A stretch of 64,000 nt of DNA from Pantoea eucrina (GCF_001691555.1 NZ_MAYN01000007.1:374300-438299), one strand, 5' to 3'; shown: positions 11,779 to 23,829, counted from the first letter of the stretch. Made by a program: numbers and translations. The notes: generated by a model from the letters alone, not told the origin.

Positions 11779-13584
11779 ATGACGACTCAGGCACCCCCAG
11801 GCTCCATGCTGCCGCTCTCTCCGGAGCAACTTGCGCGCTTACAGGCGGCGACCACGGAATTCAATACGACTCAGCTGGCCTGGCTTTCGGGCTACTTCTG
11901 GGGCATGGTCAACCAGACGCCCGGTGCGGTTGCAGCACCTGCTGCTCCGCCAGCGGAAACCCCGGGCGTGACGCTGATTTCAGCTTCGCAAACCGGCAAT
12001 GCACGTCGCCTGGCAGAACAGCTGCGTGACGACCTGCTGGCAGCGAAGCTGAATGTCAATCTGGTTAACGCCGGTGACTATAAGTTCAAGCAGATTGGCC
12101 AGGAAAAGCTGCTGGTTATCGTCACCTCGACGCAGGGCGAAGGTGAGCCGCCGGAAGAGGCGGTCGCGCTGCATAAATTCCTGCTGTCGAAGAAAGCACC
12201 GAAAATGGACGGCGCGGCCTTTGCCGTGTTTGGTCTCGGCGACACCTCTTACGAGTTCTTCAGCCAGGCGGGTAAAGATTTCGACAGCCGTCTGGCAGAG
12301 CTGGGTGCAGAGCGCCTGCTGGATCGCGTTGATGCCGACGTTGAATACAGCGAGCTGGCCAGCGCCTGGCGCCTGCAGCTGACCGATCTGCTGAAAGCGC
12401 GCGTGCCGGTCGCACCTGCGGCGCAGATTGCGGCCAGCAGCACCGGCAATGTTAACCTGGTTGACAGCAGCCCTTACACGAAAGAGCTGCCGCTGACCGC
12501 CAGCTTTGCGCTGAATCAGAAAATCACCGGCCGCCTCTCTGATAAAGATGTGCGCCATATTGAAATCGATCTCGGTGACTCCGGCCTGCGCTATCAGCCG
12601 GGCGACGCGCTGGGCGTCTGGTATGAGAATGATGCTGAGCTGGTGCAGGAGCTGCTGCAGCTGGTATGGCTGAAAGGCGATGAGCAGGTAACGGTACAGG
12701 GCAAAACGCTGCCGCTGACTGAAGCGCTGCAGACGCAGTTTGAACTCACGGTCAACACGCCGCAGATAGTGGAGCGCTACGCCGCGCTGTCGCGCAATGA
12801 GGCGCTGCTGTCGCTGGCAGAAGATAAGCAGAAGCTGCAGAGCTATGCCCAGAGTTTCCCGATTGTGGATATGGTGCGCCAGGCGCCCACTGAACTGAAT
12901 GCCGAGCAGCTGACGGGCTTACTGCGTCCGCTGACGCCGCGCCTTTACTCAATTGCGTCTTCCCAGGCGGAGAACGACACCGAGGTGCATATCACGGTGG
13001 GGGCGGTGCGGTATGAGATCGATGGCCGTCAGCGCGGTGGCGGCGCCTCAACCTGGCTCGCCGATCGGCTGGAAGAAGAGGGCGCCATCCGCGTCTTCAT
13101 TGAACATAATGACAATTTCCGCCTGCCGGCTAATCCGGATGCACCAGTGATCATGATTGGTCCGGGCACCGGTATTGCGCCGTTCCGCGCGTTTATGCAG
13201 CAGCGTGATAATGACGGTGCCGGCGGTAAAAACTGGCTTTTTTTCGGCAACCCGCACTTCACCGAAGATTTTCTCTATCAGGTAGAGTGGCAGAAGTATG
13301 TTAAGCAGGGGCTGCTGACCCATATCGATCTCGCCTGGTCACGCGATCAGGCTGAGAAAGTCTATGTACAGGATAAAATCCGGGCGAAAGGCGCAGAGGT
13401 CTGGCGCTGGATCGAAGAGGGCGCTCACCTTTACGTTTGTGGCGATGCGAATCGCATGGCGAAAGATGTGGAGCAGGCATTACTGGATGTGGTGGTCGAA
13501 CACGGCGGCATGGATCGTGAAACGGCTGATGAATTTTTGAGTGAGCTGCGCATTGAGCGCCGTTATCAGCGAGACGTTTACTAA
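11779..13584 (+). CDS. cysJ: Sulfite reductase [NADPH] flavoprotein alpha subunit CysJ
   Basis: Flavoprotein half of assimilatory sulfite reductase: carries electrons from NADPH through FAD and FMN to CysI. The 601 residues (E. coli 599) show a flavodoxin-like FMN domain ([29 protein letters not shown]), a linker, the FAD domain (RLYSIASSQ and [10 protein letters not shown]) and an NADPH domain ([40 protein letters not shown]) ending in tyrosine. Its stop overlaps the cysI start by one base (TAATG), indicating translational coupling in cysJIH. Confidence 0.98.
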   Translation: MTTQAPPGSMLPLSPEQLARLQAATTEFNTTQLAWLSGYFWGMVNQTPGAVAAPAAPPAETPGVTLISASQTGNARRLAEQLRDDLLAAKLNVNLVNAGDYKFKQIGQEKLLVIVTSTQGEGEPPEEAVALHKFLLSKKAPKMDGAAFAVFGLGDTSYEFFSQAGKDFDSRLAELGAERLLDRVDADVEYSELASAWRLQLTDLLKARVPVAPAAQIAASSTGNVNLVDSSPYTKELPLTASFALNQKITGRLSDKDVRHIEIDLGDSGLRYQPGDALGVWYENDAELVQELLQLVWLKGDEQVTVQGKTLPLTEALQTQFELTVNTPQIVERYAALSRNEALLSLAEDKQKLQSYAQSFPIVDMVRQAPTELNAEQLTGLLRPLTPRLYSIASSQAENDTEVHITVGAVRYEIDGRQRGGGASTWLADRLEEEGAIRVFIEHNDNFRLPANPDAPVIMIGPGTGIAPFRAFMQQRDNDGAGGKNWLFFGNPHFTEDFLYQVEWQKYVKQGLLTHIDLAWSRDQAEKVYVQDKIRAKGAEVWRWIEEGAHLYVCGDANRMAKDVEQALLDVVVEHGGMDRETADEFLSELRIERRYQRDVY

Positions 13585-15308
13585 TGAGCGAAAAACACCC
13601 TGGACCGCTGGTGGTTGAAGGTAAACTTTCTGACGCCGAGCGTCTGAAAAAAGAGAGCAACTATCTGCGTGGCACCATCTTAGACGATCTCGACGATGGC
13701 CTGACCGGTGGGTTCACCGGCGATAACTTCCTGCTGATCCGCTTTCACGGCATGTATCAGCAGGACGATCGCGATATTCGCGCTGAGCGAGCTGAGCAGA
13801 AGCTGGAGCCGCGTCACGCCATGATGCTGCGCTGCCGTCTGCCGGGCGGCATCATTACCCCGACGCAGTGGCTGGCGATTGATAAGTTTGCGGCTGAAAA
13901 AACGCTCTATGGCAGCATCCGCCTGACGAACCGGCAGACGTTCCAGTTTCACGGCATTCTGAAAAAGAATGTGAAACCCACGCATCAGATGCTGCATGAA
14001 GTGGGACTCGACGCGCTGGCGACCGCCAATGATGTCAACCGCAACGTACTCTGCACCTCAAACCCGGTGGAGTCTGAGCTGCATCAGGAGGCTTACGAGT
14101 GGGCGAAAAAACTCTCTGAGCACCTGCTGCCGCAGACCCGCGCCTATGCGGAAATCTGGTGGGATAAGGAAAAAGTTGCGACCACAGATAAAGAGCCGAT
14201 TCTTGGCGAAACCTATCTGCCGCGTAAGTTTAAAACCACCGTGGTGGTACCGCCGCACAATGATGTTGATCTGCATGCCAACGATCTTAACTTTATTGCC
14301 ATCGCCGAGCACGGCAAGCTGGTCGGTTTTAATGTGCTGGTGGGTGGCGGTCTCTCTATCGAACATGGCAATAAAGCGACGTACGCCCGTACCGCCAGTG
14401 AGTTTGGTTTCCTGCCGGTAGAGAAGATCCTGGATGTGGCGGCGGCAGTCGTCACTACGCAGCGCGACTGGGGTAACCGTACCGATCGTAAAAACGCTAA
14501 AACCAAATACACCCTTGAGCGGGTGGGCGTTGAGACGTTCAAAGCGGAAGTGGAAAAGCGTGCCGGTCTGACTTTTGCGCCGGCGCGTCCGTACGAATTT
14601 ACCACGCGCGGCGATCGTATCGGCTGGGTTAAAGGCATCGATAACAAGTGGCACCTGACGCTGTTTATCGAAAATGGCCGCCTGCTTGATTATCCGGGCC
14701 GTCCGCTGAAAAGCGGCATCGCCGAAATCGCCAGAGTACACCAGGGGGATTTCCGTCTCACCGCTAATCAGAACCTGATTGTGGCCGGTGTGCCGGAAGC
14801 GCAGAAAGCGCAGATTGAAGCGATTGCCCGCGAGCACGGACTGATGGAAAGCGTGACCCCGCAGCGTGAAAACTCAATGGCCTGCGTAGCGTTTCCGACC
14901 TGTCCGCTGGCGATGGCAGAAGCAGAGCGTTTCCTGCCGTCCTTTGTCACCAAAGTTGAAGAGATTATGCATCGTCACGGCGTGGGCGAAGAGCATATCG
15001 TATTGCGCGTAACCGGCTGTCCGAACGGCTGCGGTCGTGCGCTGCTGGCAGAGCTGGGACTGGTCGGCAAAGCGCCAGGCCGCTACAACCTGCATCTCGG
15101 CGGTAACCGGGTGGGTACGCGCATTCCGCGTATGTACCGTGAAAATATCACCGAGAGCGAAATTCTTGCCACGATTGATGAACTGGTGGCGCGCTGGGCA
15201 AATGAGCGCGAGGCTGGCGAAGGTTTTGGTGACTTCACGATCCGCACCGGTATCGTTAAAGCGGTGACGGATCCGGCTCGTGATTTCTGGGACGCGGAGG
15301 CTGTATGA
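13584..15308 (+). CDS. cysI: Sulfite reductase [NADPH] hemoprotein beta subunit CysI
   Basis: Siroheme and [4Fe-4S] subunit reducing sulfite to sulfide with six electrons from CysJ. The 574 residues (E. coli 570) keep the four cluster cysteines at 434, 440, 479 and 483 (CVAFPTC and GCPNGCG), the E. coli positions, and the duplicated nitrite/sulfite reductase half-domains ([19 protein letters not shown]). It overlaps cysJ by 1 bp and cysH by 4 bp. Its siroheme depends on CysG, encoded just downstream here. Confidence 0.98.
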   Translation: MSEKHPGPLVVEGKLSDAERLKKESNYLRGTILDDLDDGLTGGFTGDNFLLIRFHGMYQQDDRDIRAERAEQKLEPRHAMMLRCRLPGGIITPTQWLAIDKFAAEKTLYGSIRLTNRQTFQFHGILKKNVKPTHQMLHEVGLDALATANDVNRNVLCTSNPVESELHQEAYEWAKKLSEHLLPQTRAYAEIWWDKEKVATTDKEPILGETYLPRKFKTTVVVPPHNDVDLHANDLNFIAIAEHGKLVGFNVLVGGGLSIEHGNKATYARTASEFGFLPVEKILDVAAAVVTTQRDWGNRTDRKNAKTKYTLERVGVETFKAEVEKRAGLTFAPARPYEFTTRGDRIGWVKGIDNKWHLTLFIENGRLLDYPGRPLKSGIAEIARVHQGDFRLTANQNLIVAGVPEAQKAQIEAIAREHGLMESVTPQRENSMACVAFPTCPLAMAEAERFLPSFVTKVEEIMHRHGVGEEHIVLRVTGCPNGCGRALLAELGLVGKAPGRYNLHLGGNRVGTRIPRMYRENITESEILATIDELVARWANEREAGEGFGDFTIRTGIVKAVTDPARDFWDAEAV

Positions 15309-16039
15309 CCCTGCCCGATCTCGCCGTACTGAACAGCGGCAGCAAAGTTGATCGTATTATGGCGCTGGCTGAGAGCAATGTGCAGCTGGAGAAACTCTCT
15401 GCTGAAGCGCGCGTCAGCTGGGCGCTGGAACAGCTGCCGGGAGCGTTTGTGCTCTCCTCCAGTTTTGGTATCCAGGCGGCAGTGCTGCTGCATATGGTCA
15501 CGCAGCAGCGGCCGGATATTCCGGTGATCCTCACCGACACCGGCTATCTGTTCCCGGAAACCTATCGCTTTATCGATGAGTTAACGGCAAAGCTCAACCT
15601 TAACCTGCAGATTTTCCGCGCGGAGACCTCGCCTGCATGGCAGGAAGCGCGCTACGGCAAACTGTGGGAGCAGGGCGTGGACGGCATTGAGCAGTATAAC
15701 CAGCTCAATAAAGTGGAACCGATGAACCGGGCGCTGAGCACGCTGGGCGCGCAGACCTGGTTTGCCGGACTGCGGCGCGACCAGTCAGGCAGCCGGGCCA
15801 GTCTGCCGGTGCTGGCGGTCCAGCGCGGTGTCTTTAAGATCCTGCCTATTATCGACTGGGATAACCGTCAGGTGCATCAGTACCTGAAAGAGCATGGCCT
15901 GAGCTATCACCCGCTGCGGGATGAGGGCTATCTCTCAGTAGGGGACACCCATACCACGCGTAAATGGGAACCGGGCATGGCTGAAGAGGAGACGCGCTTC
16001 TTTGGCCTCAAGCGCGAGTGCGGTCTGCACGAAGGCTAA
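15305..16039 (+). CDS. cysH: Phosphoadenylyl-sulfate (PAPS) reductase CysH
   Basis: Thioredoxin- or glutaredoxin-dependent reduction of PAPS to sulfite and PAP. The 244 residues equal E. coli CysH. Visible: the PP-loop-type [14 protein letters not shown], the [10 protein letters not shown] segment, and the C-terminal ECGLHEG with catalytic Cys239. The start overlaps the cysI end (ATGACC within the stop), and a strong terminator follows, so cysJIH forms a complete operon. No [4Fe-4S] CC-x-CxxC motif is present, so it is the PAPS-type enzyme, not the APS type. Confidence 0.97.
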   Translation: MTLPDLAVLNSGSKVDRIMALAESNVQLEKLSAEARVSWALEQLPGAFVLSSSFGIQAAVLLHMVTQQRPDIPVILTDTGYLFPETYRFIDELTAKLNLNLQIFRAETSPAWQEARYGKLWEQGVDGIEQYNQLNKVEPMNRALSTLGAQTWFAGLRRDQSGSRASLPVLAVQRGVFKILPIIDWDNRQVHQYLKEHGLSYHPLRDEGYLSVGDTHTTRKWEPGMAEEETRFFGLKRECGLHEG

Positions 16040-16048
16040 CCCCAATCC

Positions 16049-16076
16049 ACAGGGCGAATTTTCGCCCTGTTTTTTT
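16049..16076 (+). terminator. Intrinsic terminator of cysJIH
   Basis: Inverted repeat ACAGGGCG with CGCCCTGT around AATTTT, then a run of T residues to 16076. Clean rho-independent terminator just after cysH. Confidence 0.9.
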
Positions 16077-16308
16077 ATTCCTCTCTGGCCCACCTCTGCT
16101 AATTCCTAAAGTGATCCCCGCCTGGCTTCGGTCAGAATCGTCCCGCCTGAAAAAAGCGTTATAAAATCAGTTCTTAAGCAGAAAAACGCATCAGCTTTGC
16201 CACCGCTATATTCCATTTGGTAACTACTCATGCGAAATCGTAATTTCATCTGGCGGAATAGCGCGACGTATAGTCGCGATAACTTATTGTAAAACTAGCA
16301 AGGTTATC

Positions 16309-17724
16309 GTGGATTATCTGCCCCTCTTTGCCGATCTCAGACAGCGTCCGGTGCTGGTCGTCGGCGGTGGTGAAATCGCTGCCCGTAAAATTGAACTGCT
16401 GCGCCGGGCTGGCGCACGCATCCTGGTGGCCGCCCGCGAGCTGGGGCATGAACTGCAGGCGCTGGAGGCAGAGCAGGCCGTTGAGTGGATAGCCCGCAGT
16501 TTTGAGCCGTCTCAGCTTGACGGCGTATTTCTGGTGATTGCCGCTACCGATGATAACGCGCTTAATTCGCAGGTATTTGACGCCGCCAATGCGCGGCACA
16601 AGCTGGTTAACGTAGTGGATGACCAGCCTAAATGCAGCTTTATCTTCCCTTCTATTGTTGATCGCTCACCGCTGGTCGTTGCGATCTCATCCAGCGGCAC
16701 CGCGCCGGTGCTGGCGCGGCTGCTGCGGGAAAAAATCGAAGCGCTGCTGCCGGCGAACCTGGGCCAGATGGCCGCACTGGCAGGAGAGTGGCGCGACAAA
16801 GTCAAACAGCGCTATCGCAAAATGTCCGATCGCCGCCGTTTCTGGGAGCGCGCCTTTAATGGTCTGTTTGCCAGTCAGATGGCGGCAGGCAATGTCAGCG
16901 CAGCGCGCCAGACGCTCGATCGTGAGCTGGAACACATCAGCGATAACCAGGGTGAAATTGCGCTGGTTGGCGCAGGGCCTGGCGACAGCGGCTTGCTGAC
17001 GCTGCGCGGCCTGCAGGTGATGCAGCTGGCGGATGTGGTGTTGTATGACCATCTGGTCAGCGATGAGGTGCTGGATCTGGTGCGGCGCGATGCCGATCGC
17101 ATCTGCGTCGGAAAACGCGCCGGTGCCCATTCGGTGCCGCAGGAAGAGACCAACCAGCTGCTGGTATCGCTGGCGCTGCAGGGCAAGCGCGTGGTGCGGC
17201 TGAAAGGCGGCGACCCCTTTATCTTTGGCCGCGGCGGTGAAGAGCTGCAGGCGGCGAAAGCGGCAGGCATTCCGTTCCAGGTGGTGCCAGGCATTACCGC
17301 TGCCGCAGGCGCGACCGCCTACGCCGGCATCCCGCTGACACACCGCGATCATGCCCAGAGCGTGATGTTTATTACCGGTCACTGCCGCGCCGACGGCGAT
17401 GGCATCGACTGGCCATCACTGGCGCGTGCGCGCCAGACGCTGGCTATCTATATGGGCACCGTCAAAGCAGCAGAGATTGCCGCCGGACTGATTGACCACG
17501 GCCGCGATCCGCTAACGCCCGTGGCGGTAATCGGGCGCGGCACGCGTCAGGATCAGCAGGTGCTGACCGGAACCCTGAATCAACTTGAGGTGCTGGCAGC
17601 CGCCGCGCCGACGCCTGCGCTGTTAGTGATTGGCGAAGTGGTGAACTTGCACGGGCAATTAGCCTGGTTTCAACATTCTGCACAGCAGGGGGCTCGCGAG
17701 TCCGCCGTTGTCAATTTGGCTTGA
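16309..17724 (+). CDS. cysG: Siroheme synthase CysG (trifunctional)
   Basis: Makes siroheme from uroporphyrinogen III: N-terminal NAD-dependent precorrin-2 dehydrogenase/ferrochelatase, C-terminal SAM uroporphyrinogen methyltransferase. Start GTG 16309, with AAGG upstream, gives 471 residues. Visible: [17 protein letters not shown] and [10 protein letters not shown] (NAD fold), [16 protein letters not shown], then [43 protein letters not shown] and [22 protein letters not shown]. It stands 9 bp before cysD, so it belongs to a cysGDNC operon; in E. coli cysG is with nirBD instead. The context ties it to sulfite reductase. The 269-bp upstream gap has an AT-rich stretch around 16190-16230 that may bind CysB. 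Confidence 0.96.
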   Translation: MDYLPLFADLRQRPVLVVGGGEIAARKIELLRRAGARILVAARELGHELQALEAEQAVEWIARSFEPSQLDGVFLVIAATDDNALNSQVFDAANARHKLVNVVDDQPKCSFIFPSIVDRSPLVVAISSSGTAPVLARLLREKIEALLPANLGQMAALAGEWRDKVKQRYRKMSDRRRFWERAFNGLFASQMAAGNVSAARQTLDRELEHISDNQGEIALVGAGPGDSGLLTLRGLQVMQLADVVLYDHLVSDEVLDLVRRDADRICVGKRAGAHSVPQEETNQLLVSLALQGKRVVRLKGGDPFIFGRGGEELQAAKAAGIPFQVVPGITAAAGATAYAGIPLTHRDHAQSVMFITGHCRADGDGIDWPSLARARQTLAIYMGTVKAAEIAAGLIDHGRDPLTPVAVIGRGTRQDQQVLTGTLNQLEVLAAAAPTPALLVIGEVVNLHGQLAWFQHSAQQGARESAVVNLA

Positions 17725-17733
17725 GGAAAAACT

Positions 17734-18642
17734 ATGGACCAAAATCGTCTTACTCATCTGCGTCAGCTGGAAGCAGAGAGTATCCATATCATCCGCGAGG
17801 TGGCGGCCGAGTTCAGCAATCCGGTGATGATGTACTCCATCGGTAAAGACTCTTCGGTGATGCTCCACCTGGCGCGTAAAGCATTCTTCCCGGGAACGCT
17901 GCCGTTTCCTCTGCTGCACGTTGATACCGGCTGGAAATTCCGCGAAATGTATGAGTTCCGCGATCGCACGGTGAAAAACATGGGTGCCGAGCTGCTGGTG
18001 CACCGTAATCCGGAAGGCGTGGCGATGGGGATTAACCCGTTTGTCCACGGCAGCGCCAAACACACCGATATTATGAAGACGGAAGGACTGAAGCAGGCGC
18101 TGAACAAGTACGGTTTTGATGCCGCCTTTGGTGGCGCGCGTCGTGATGAAGAGAAGTCGCGTGCGAAAGAGCGCATCTACTCTTTCCGCGACCGTTTTCA
18201 TCGCTGGGATCCTAAAAATCAGCGCCCTGAGCTGTGGCACAACTACAACGGCCAGATCAACAAGGGCGAAAGCATTCGCGTATTCCCGCTCTCTAACTGG
18301 ACCGAACTCGATATCTGGCAGTATATCTTCCTGGAAAACATCGAAATCGTGCCGCTCTACCTTGCTGCGCTGCGCCCGGTTCTGGAGCGCGACGGCATGC
18401 TGATGATGATTGATGACGATCGTATCGATCTGCAGCCAGGCGAAGAGATCATCGAGCGCATGGTGCGTTTCCGTACGCTGGGCTGCTGGCCGCTGACCGG
18501 CGCCGTAGAGTCTGAAGCGCAGACGCTGCCGGAGATTATCGAAGAGATGCTGGTCTCCACCACCAGCGAACGACAGGGACGTATGATTGACCGCGACCAG
18601 GCGGGATCGATGGAACTGAAAAAACGCCAGGGTTATTTCTAA
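17734..18642 (+). CDS. cysD: Sulfate adenylyltransferase subunit 2 CysD
   Basis: Catalytic small subunit of ATP sulfurylase, forming APS from sulfate and ATP with CysN. The 302 residues equal E. coli CysD. The PP-loop motif [19 protein letters not shown] near residue 35, [15 protein letters not shown], and the [16 protein letters not shown] block mark the family. Second gene of cysGDNC, 10 bp before cysN. Confidence 0.98.
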   Translation: MDQNRLTHLRQLEAESIHIIREVAAEFSNPVMMYSIGKDSSVMLHLARKAFFPGTLPFPLLHVDTGWKFREMYEFRDRTVKNMGAELLVHRNPEGVAMGINPFVHGSAKHTDIMKTEGLKQALNKYGFDAAFGGARRDEEKSRAKERIYSFRDRFHRWDPKNQRPELWHNYNGQINKGESIRVFPLSNWTELDIWQYIFLENIEIVPLYLAALRPVLERDGMLMMIDDDRIDLQPGEEIIERMVRFRTLGCWPLTGAVESEAQTLPEIIEEMLVSTTSERQGRMIDRDQAGSMELKKRQGYF

Positions 18643-18652
18643 GGAGACGCAG

Positions 18653-20080
18653 ATGAATACCGTTATTGCACAACAGATTGCCGAGCAGGGTGGCGTAGAA
18701 GCCTGGCTGACGGCGCAACAACATAAGAGCCTGCTGCGTTTCCTGACCTGCGGCAGCGTTGATGACGGCAAGAGCACCCTGATTGGTCGCCTGCTGCACG
18801 ACACGCGACAGATTTATGAAGATCAGCTCTCTTCCCTGCATAACGACAGCAAACGGCACGGTACCCAGGGTGAAAAACTCGATCTGGCGCTGCTGGTCGA
18901 TGGCCTGCAGGCGGAACGCGAGCAGGGCATTACTATCGATGTCGCTTATCGCTACTTCTCGACGGAAAAACGCAAATTTATTATTGCGGATACCCCGGGG
19001 CATGAGCAGTACACCCGTAATATGGCCACCGGCGCCTCAACCTGCGATCTGGCTATTCTGCTGATCGACGCGCGCAAAGGCGTGCTGGATCAGACCCGGC
19101 GCCACAGCTTTATCTCTACGCTGCTGGGCATCAAACATCTGGTGGTGGCGATCAACAAAATGGATCTGGTGGAGTATCGCCAGGAGACATTTGAGCAGAT
19201 CAAACAGGATTATCTCGACTTCGCGGCTCAGCTGCCGGGCGATCTGGATATTCGCTTTGTGCCGATGTCCGCGCTGGAAGGGGACAATGTCGCCACCCCG
19301 AGTACCACCATGCCGTGGTACAGCGGTCCGACGCTGCTGGACGTGCTGGAAACGGTTGAACTGAAGCGCGTGGTCGATCACCAGCCAATGCGTTTCCCGG
19401 TACAGTACGTTAATCGCCCTAATCTCGACTTCCGCGGCTACGCCGGGACGCTGGCGTCCGGTACCGTGCGACCGGGACAGCGGGTAAAAGTACTGCCTTC
19501 TGGCGTGGAGTCCACTATCGCCCGCATCGTGACCTTTGACGGCGATCTGCCGGAAGCGGCAGCGGGGGAGGCGATTACCCTGGTGCTGAACGATGAGATC
19601 GATATCAGCCGGGGCGACCTGCTGGTTGCTGCCGATGCCGATCTGCAGGCGGTACAGTCCGCTACGGTTGACGTGGTCTGGATGGCGGAGCAGCCGCTGC
19701 AGCCAGGGCAGAGCTATGAAATTAAAATTGCCGGTAAAAAAGCGCGTGGGCGGGTGGAAAAAATTCTGCATCAGGTGGAGATCAACACCCTGGCAACGCA
19801 CACCGTTGACAGCCTGCCGCTGAACGGTATCGGGCTGGTGGAGATCACTTTTGATGAGCCGATGGTGCTGGATCCTTATCAGCAAAACCCGGTGACCGGC
19901 GGCATGATCTTTATCGACCGCCTGAGCAACGTCACCGTAGGCGCTGGTATGATCAATCAGCCGCAGAGCGCTGCACCTGCTACAGCGGGTACCTATAGCG
20001 CCTTTGAACTGGAGCTGAATGCGCTGGTACGTCGCCACTTCCCGCACTGGAACGCACGCGATCTGCTGGGCGGTGCGTAA
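18653..20080 (+). CDS. cysN: Sulfate adenylyltransferase subunit 1 CysN (GTPase)
   Basis: GTPase subunit whose hydrolysis drives APS formation by CysD. 475 residues. An EF-Tu-like GTPase domain shows the G1 box GSVDDGKST (34-42), [12 protein letters not shown] (G3) and NKMDLV (G4), followed by two beta-barrel domains. It is not fused to CysC: the CysN stop and CysC start overlap by one base (TAATG), as in E. coli. An AAGGAGAC ribosome site precedes ATG 18653. Confidence 0.98.
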   Translation: MNTVIAQQIAEQGGVEAWLTAQQHKSLLRFLTCGSVDDGKSTLIGRLLHDTRQIYEDQLSSLHNDSKRHGTQGEKLDLALLVDGLQAEREQGITIDVAYRYFSTEKRKFIIADTPGHEQYTRNMATGASTCDLAILLIDARKGVLDQTRRHSFISTLLGIKHLVVAINKMDLVEYRQETFEQIKQDYLDFAAQLPGDLDIRFVPMSALEGDNVATPSTTMPWYSGPTLLDVLETVELKRVVDHQPMRFPVQYVNRPNLDFRGYAGTLASGTVRPGQRVKVLPSGVESTIARIVTFDGDLPEAAAGEAITLVLNDEIDISRGDLLVAADADLQAVQSATVDVVWMAEQPLQPGQSYEIKIAGKKARGRVEKILHQVEINTLATHTVDSLPLNGIGLVEITFDEPMVLDPYQQNPVTGGMIFIDRLSNVTVGAGMINQPQSAAPATAGTYSAFELELNALVRRHFPHWNARDLLGGA

Positions 20081-20685
20081 TGGCGCAGCATGATGAAAAC
20101 GTGGTGTGGCACGACCATCCGGTCACCCGGACGGCGCGTGAGCAGCAGCATGGTCATCAGGGTGTCGTACTGTGGTTTACCGGGCTGTCCGGCTCGGGTA
20201 AATCCACCGTAGCGGGTGCGCTGGAGCAGGCGCTGCATCAGCTTGGCGTCAGCACTTATCTGCTGGACGGTGACAACGTGCGACACGGCCTGTGCCGCGA
20301 CCTGGGTTTCAGTGATGACGATCGCCGGGAGAATATCCGGCGCGTAGGTGAGGTTGCCAGGCTGATGGTCGATGCCGGGCTGGTGGTACTGACCGCGTTC
20401 ATCTCGCCGCACCGCGCTGAACGGCAGATGGTGCGCGATCTGCTGGGCGAGGGCGAGTTTATTGAGGTCTTTGTCGATACGCCGCTGGCGGTATGCGAAG
20501 CGCGCGATCCGAAAGGATTGTATAAAAAAGCGCGCGCCGGCGAACTGCGCAATTTCACCGGTATCGACAGCGCCTATGAGGCGCCAGAGGCCGCTGATAT
20601 CACGCTGGATGGCGAACAATTGGTTACAAAACTCGCGGCCCAATTGTTAGACCTGCTGCGCCGCCGCGATATCATCAGATCCTGA
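20080..20685 (+). CDS. cysC: Adenylyl-sulfate (APS) kinase CysC
   Basis: Phosphorylates APS to PAPS, the substrate of CysH. 201 residues (the family is about 200). P-loop GLSGSGKST at 35-43, [15 protein letters not shown], the FISPHRAER loop with the conserved Ser, and the lid segment [12 protein letters not shown] are all present. Last gene of cysGDNC; start overlaps the cysN stop by one base. Confidence 0.98.
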   Translation: MAQHDENVVWHDHPVTRTAREQQHGHQGVVLWFTGLSGSGKSTVAGALEQALHQLGVSTYLLDGDNVRHGLCRDLGFSDDDRRENIRRVGEVARLMVDAGLVVLTAFISPHRAERQMVRDLLGEGEFIEVFVDTPLAVCEARDPKGLYKKARAGELRNFTGIDSAYEAPEAADITLDGEQLVTKLAAQLLDLLRRRDIIRS

Positions 20686-20743
20686 ACCGACGCGGCAAAT
20701 GCCTTCACCGGGTTTGCCGCATTTTAGCGTCAACAGGATCTCT

Positions 20744-21064
20744 ATGCAGAACGTCACTCCCATGCTCGCACGCAAAGACGACAGCTTGCCTGAAGAGCCG
20801 CGCTCTTCGTTACCCGGCGGCGTCATTGGCTTTTTCGCCTACTGGTGTGCGCTGGCAATCCCCTTTCTGCTCTACGGCTCTAATACGCTGTTCTTTTTTC
20901 TCTATACCTGGCCTTTTTTCCTCGCGCTGCTGCCGGTATCGGTGCTGGCCGGCATTGTGCTGAGCCTGATGATGCGCGGGCACCTGTTCTGGTGCGCCGT
21001 TGCGACTGGCCTGCTGGTCATCTGCCTGTTCTGGCTGCTGTTCTCTTATCTGTCCGGCTGGTAA
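20744..21064 (+). CDS. ygbE: Inner-membrane protein YgbE (DUF3561 family)
   Basis: Small membrane protein of unknown function between cysC and ftsB, the same position as ygbE in E. coli. I use ATG 20744 (MQNVTPML), preceded by AGGAT, giving 106 residues (E. coli 107); an earlier in-frame ATG at 20699 would add an unconserved stretch. It shows a polar N terminus with several acidic residues, the family block GFFAYWCALAIPFLLYGSNT and three hydrophobic segments near 28-48, 50-70 and 78-100. No catalytic motif is visible. Confidence 0.88.
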   Translation: MQNVTPMLARKDDSLPEEPRSSLPGGVIGFFAYWCALAIPFLLYGSNTLFFFLYTWPFFLALLPVSVLAGIVLSLMMRGHLFWCAVATGLLVICLFWLLFSYLSGW

Positions 21065-21233
21065 GCGCAGAGATGTGCAAACGCATCGGCTGGTTACAAA
21101 AGTTTGCCTGCTGTTTTCCGCGTCCGCCTGCTATAAATGATCCGGATAAATCTGCTTACGCGCCATTTTCGCTGCCGCAGTGGAGTCCGGACTCAAGTTA
21201 TGGGATGATTGGGCCGTTTTTCAGGGGGCGGGG

Positions 21234-21551
21234 ATGGGAAAACTGACGTTACTGCTGCTCGCGCTACTGGGATGGTTGCAATATTCCCTGTGGCTGGGCA
21301 AGAACGGTATCCATGATTACACACGCGTCAGCGAAGACGTGGTGTCACAACAGGCGAATAACGCCAAACTCAAAGCGCGAAACGATCAGCTGTTTGCCGA
21401 AATTGACGATCTCAATGGCGGTTCAGAAGCGATTGAAGAACGCGCACGCAGCGAGCTGGGTATGATTAAACCCGGCGAGACTTTCTATCGCCTGGTGGCA
21501 GACCAGAACAAACGTAATGCGCAGCAATCTGCGCAAAATCAGCAACGATAA
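21234..21551 (+). CDS. ftsB: Cell division protein FtsB
   Basis: Bitopic divisome protein that bridges FtsL and FtsQ and helps activate septal synthesis by FtsWI. Start ATG 21234 ([20 protein letters not shown]) follows a GGGGGCGGGG ribosome site and gives 105 residues (E. coli 103). One membrane segment at about 4-21, then a periplasmic coiled coil (about 30-70) and the [20 protein letters not shown] tail. 4 bp before ispD, so translationally linked. Confidence 0.95.
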   Translation: MGKLTLLLLALLGWLQYSLWLGKNGIHDYTRVSEDVVSQQANNAKLKARNDQLFAEIDDLNGGSEAIEERARSELGMIKPGETFYRLVADQNKRNAQQSAQNQQR

Positions 21552-21555
21552 CAAC

Positions 21556-22272
21556 ATGACTCACCACTCTCACGCTGCGGATGTGATTGCCGTCGTGCCG
21601 GCTGCCGGTGTCGGCAGCCGCATGCAGGCGGCGTTTCCCAAGCAATATCTCACTATTGGTACCATGACGCTGCTTGAACACAGCGTGGCGCGCCTGCTGG
21701 CTAACGCCGCGGTGCAGCAGGTTATTGTCGCCGTCAGTGCTGACGACGGCTGGTTTGATTCGCTGCCGCTGGCGCACGATCCGCGCGTGGTGCGGGTTAC
21801 CGGCGGCGCAACGCGCGCCGAGTCGGTGCTGGCAGGCCTGCAGCACATCAAAGAGAGCGCGTGGGTACTGGTGCACGACGCCGCGCGCCCGTGCCTCCAT
21901 GCTGACGACCTGGCACGGCTGCTGGCCGCGCGGGATCACACTCAAACCGGCGCCATTCTGGCCGCACCGGTACGCGATACCATGAAGCGCGCTGAGCCGG
22001 GCCAAACCGCGGTGGCGCATACCGTTGAACGTGACGATCTCTGGCATGCGCTGACGCCACAGTTTTTCCCGCATACGCTGCTGACTGCCTGTCTGAGCCG
22101 GGCGCTCAGCGAAGGTGCCACCATTACTGATGAGGCGTCAGCGCTGGAGTATTGCGGCTATCATCCGCAGCTGATTAGCGGGCGCAGCGACAACATCAAG
22201 GTCACGCGACCGGAAGATCTGGCGCTGGCGGCCTTTTACCTTACTCAGATTCAACGACAGGAGAACGCATGA
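21556..22272 (+). CDS. ispD: 2-C-methyl-D-erythritol 4-phosphate cytidylyltransferase IspD
   Basis: MEP pathway step: CTP plus methylerythritol phosphate gives CDP-methylerythritol. Start ATG 21556 gives 238 residues (E. coli 236). Nucleotide-binding [11 protein letters not shown] with FPKQY, then [17 protein letters not shown], and the C-terminal [11 protein letters not shown] and [13 protein letters not shown] blocks are diagnostic. The end overlaps the ispF start, as in other enterics. Confidence 0.97.
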   Translation: MTHHSHAADVIAVVPAAGVGSRMQAAFPKQYLTIGTMTLLEHSVARLLANAAVQQVIVAVSADDGWFDSLPLAHDPRVVRVTGGATRAESVLAGLQHIKESAWVLVHDAARPCLHADDLARLLAARDHTQTGAILAAPVRDTMKRAEPGQTAVAHTVERDDLWHALTPQFFPHTLLTACLSRALSEGATITDEASALEYCGYHPQLISGRSDNIKVTRPEDLALAAFYLTQIQRQENA

Positions 22273-22751
22273 TGCGTATCGGTCACGGCTTCGACGTTCA
22301 CGCTTTTGGCGGTGAAGGTCCCCTGGTGATTGGCGGGGTGCGTATCCCGTTTGAGCACGGTTTTATCGCCCACTCCGACGGTGACGTTGCGCTGCATGCG
22401 CTGACCGATGCCCTGCTGGGCGCGGTAGCGATGGGCGATATTGGCAAGCTCTTTCCGGATACCGATCCGGCGTTTAAAGGGGCGGACAGCCGCGGGCTGC
22501 TGCGTGAGGCGTGGCGCCGTATTCAGGCAAAAGGCTACGTCATTGGCAACGTTGACGTCACGATTATCGCGCAGGCGCCTAAAATGCTGCCGCACGTGCC
22601 GCAGATGCGCGTCAATATCGCCGAAGATCTGGGCTGCCACATGGATGCGGTTAACGTGAAAGCCACCACCACCGAAAAGCTGGGCTTTACCGGACGCGGT
22701 GAGGGTATCGCCTGCGAGGCAGTGGCACTGCTGGTAAAGGCTGACGCATGA
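22272..22751 (+). CDS. ispF: 2-C-methyl-D-erythritol 2,4-cyclodiphosphate synthase IspF
   Basis: MEP pathway enzyme cyclising CDP-ME 2-phosphate. Two adjacent ATG codons (22269, 22272) are possible; I choose 22272 because it gives [14 protein letters not shown] and 159 residues, the E. coli length, with AGGAG 8 nt upstream. Metal ligands D8 and H10 lie in GFDVH, with H42 in AHSDGDV, and the substrate loop [11 protein letters not shown] is present. ispD and ispF are adjacent, consistent with coordinated isoprenoid precursor synthesis. Confidence 0.97.
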   Translation: MRIGHGFDVHAFGGEGPLVIGGVRIPFEHGFIAHSDGDVALHALTDALLGAVAMGDIGKLFPDTDPAFKGADSRGLLREAWRRIQAKGYVIGNVDVTIIAQAPKMLPHVPQMRVNIAEDLGCHMDAVNVKATTTEKLGFTGRGEGIACEAVALLVKADA

Positions 22752-23791
22752 GTGAGCTGCACTTTCTGCACGGCGTGCCCGCTGCCACTGGCATCATTAA
22801 AGCGCGTCCGGATGATTTTGTGGTGATCGAAGATCTCGGTTATCCCTATGACGGTGACGGCGAGCAGCTGCTGGTGCGCATCCGTAAAACCGGCTGCAAC
22901 ACGCGGTTTGTTGCTGAAGCCCTGGCAAAGTATCTGGGGGTGCCGGCGCGCGACCTGAGCTATGCCGGCATGAAAGACCGCCACGCCGTGACTGAACAGA
23001 CGCTCTGTTTTCGCCTGCCGGGTAATGCAATGCCGGTCATGAGCGGCTTTCACCTTGAAGGGGTTGAGATCCTGCAGGTGATCCGGCACAGGCGTAAGCT
23101 GCGGACCGGCGCGCTGGCAGGAAATGCCTTTCGTCTGGTGATCCGTGACGTGTCTGACCGTGCAGACGTTGACGCACGCCTGCAGCAGATCCAGACGCAG
23201 GGCGTGCCCAACTATTTTGGCGAGCAGCGCTTTGGCCGCGGCGGTAATAATCTTCAGCAAGCGCAGCGCTGGGCAGAAGAGCAGTTTCATCCGCGCGATC
23301 GCAACATGAAAAGTCTGCTGCTGTCAGCCGCGCGCAGCTACCTGTTTAATCAGGTAACCAGCGCGCGTCTGCAGCGCGACGGTTCGCTGCAGCAGGTGCA
23401 GGCAGGCGATGCATTGCAGCTTGCCGGACGCGGCAGCTGGTTTGTGGCTGCCGCCGATGAGCTGCCGGTGCTGCAGCAGCGCGTGGCCGCGCATGAGCTG
23501 CGCATCACGGCACCGCTGGCGGGACGGGGTGAAGCGGGCACACAGGGTGAAGTCGCCTCATTTGAGCAGCAGCAGCTGGCGCAATCGCCAGCCCTGCTGA
23601 CGCTGCTGACGCGTGAAAGGGTTGATGCCTCCCGCCGCGCCATGCTGGTAGTGCCAGACAATCTGCAGTGGCAGTGGCAGGATGACGCCACGCTGGCGCT
23701 GCAGTTCTGGCTGCCCGCCGGCAGCTTCGCTACCAGCCTGGTGCGCGAGCTGCTGAGCAACGGCGCTGCGGCACCGCTCGGCGACGAGTAG
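22748..23791 (+). CDS. truD: tRNA pseudouridine(13) synthase TruD
   Basis: Forms pseudouridine 13 in tRNA-Glu. 347 residues (E. coli 349). The family signature [14 protein letters not shown] carries the catalytic Asp77; [16 protein letters not shown] and [18 protein letters not shown] follow. The start overlaps ispF by 4 bp. After it comes a 236-bp gap with a GC hairpin, whereas in E. coli surE overlaps truD directly. Confidence 0.96.
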   Translation: MSELHFLHGVPAATGIIKARPDDFVVIEDLGYPYDGDGEQLLVRIRKTGCNTRFVAEALAKYLGVPARDLSYAGMKDRHAVTEQTLCFRLPGNAMPVMSGFHLEGVEILQVIRHRRKLRTGALAGNAFRLVIRDVSDRADVDARLQQIQTQGVPNYFGEQRFGRGGNNLQQAQRWAEEQFHPRDRNMKSLLLSAARSYLFNQVTSARLQRDGSLQQVQAGDALQLAGRGSWFVAAADELPVLQQRVAAHELRITAPLAGRGEAGTQGEVASFEQQQLAQSPALLTLLTRERVDASRRAMLVVPDNLQWQWQDDATLALQFWLPAGSFATSLVRELLSNGAAAPLGDE

Positions 23792-23829
23792 TGCTGGTTC
23801 CCTTGCGCTGACCTCCGGCGCATTATTCC

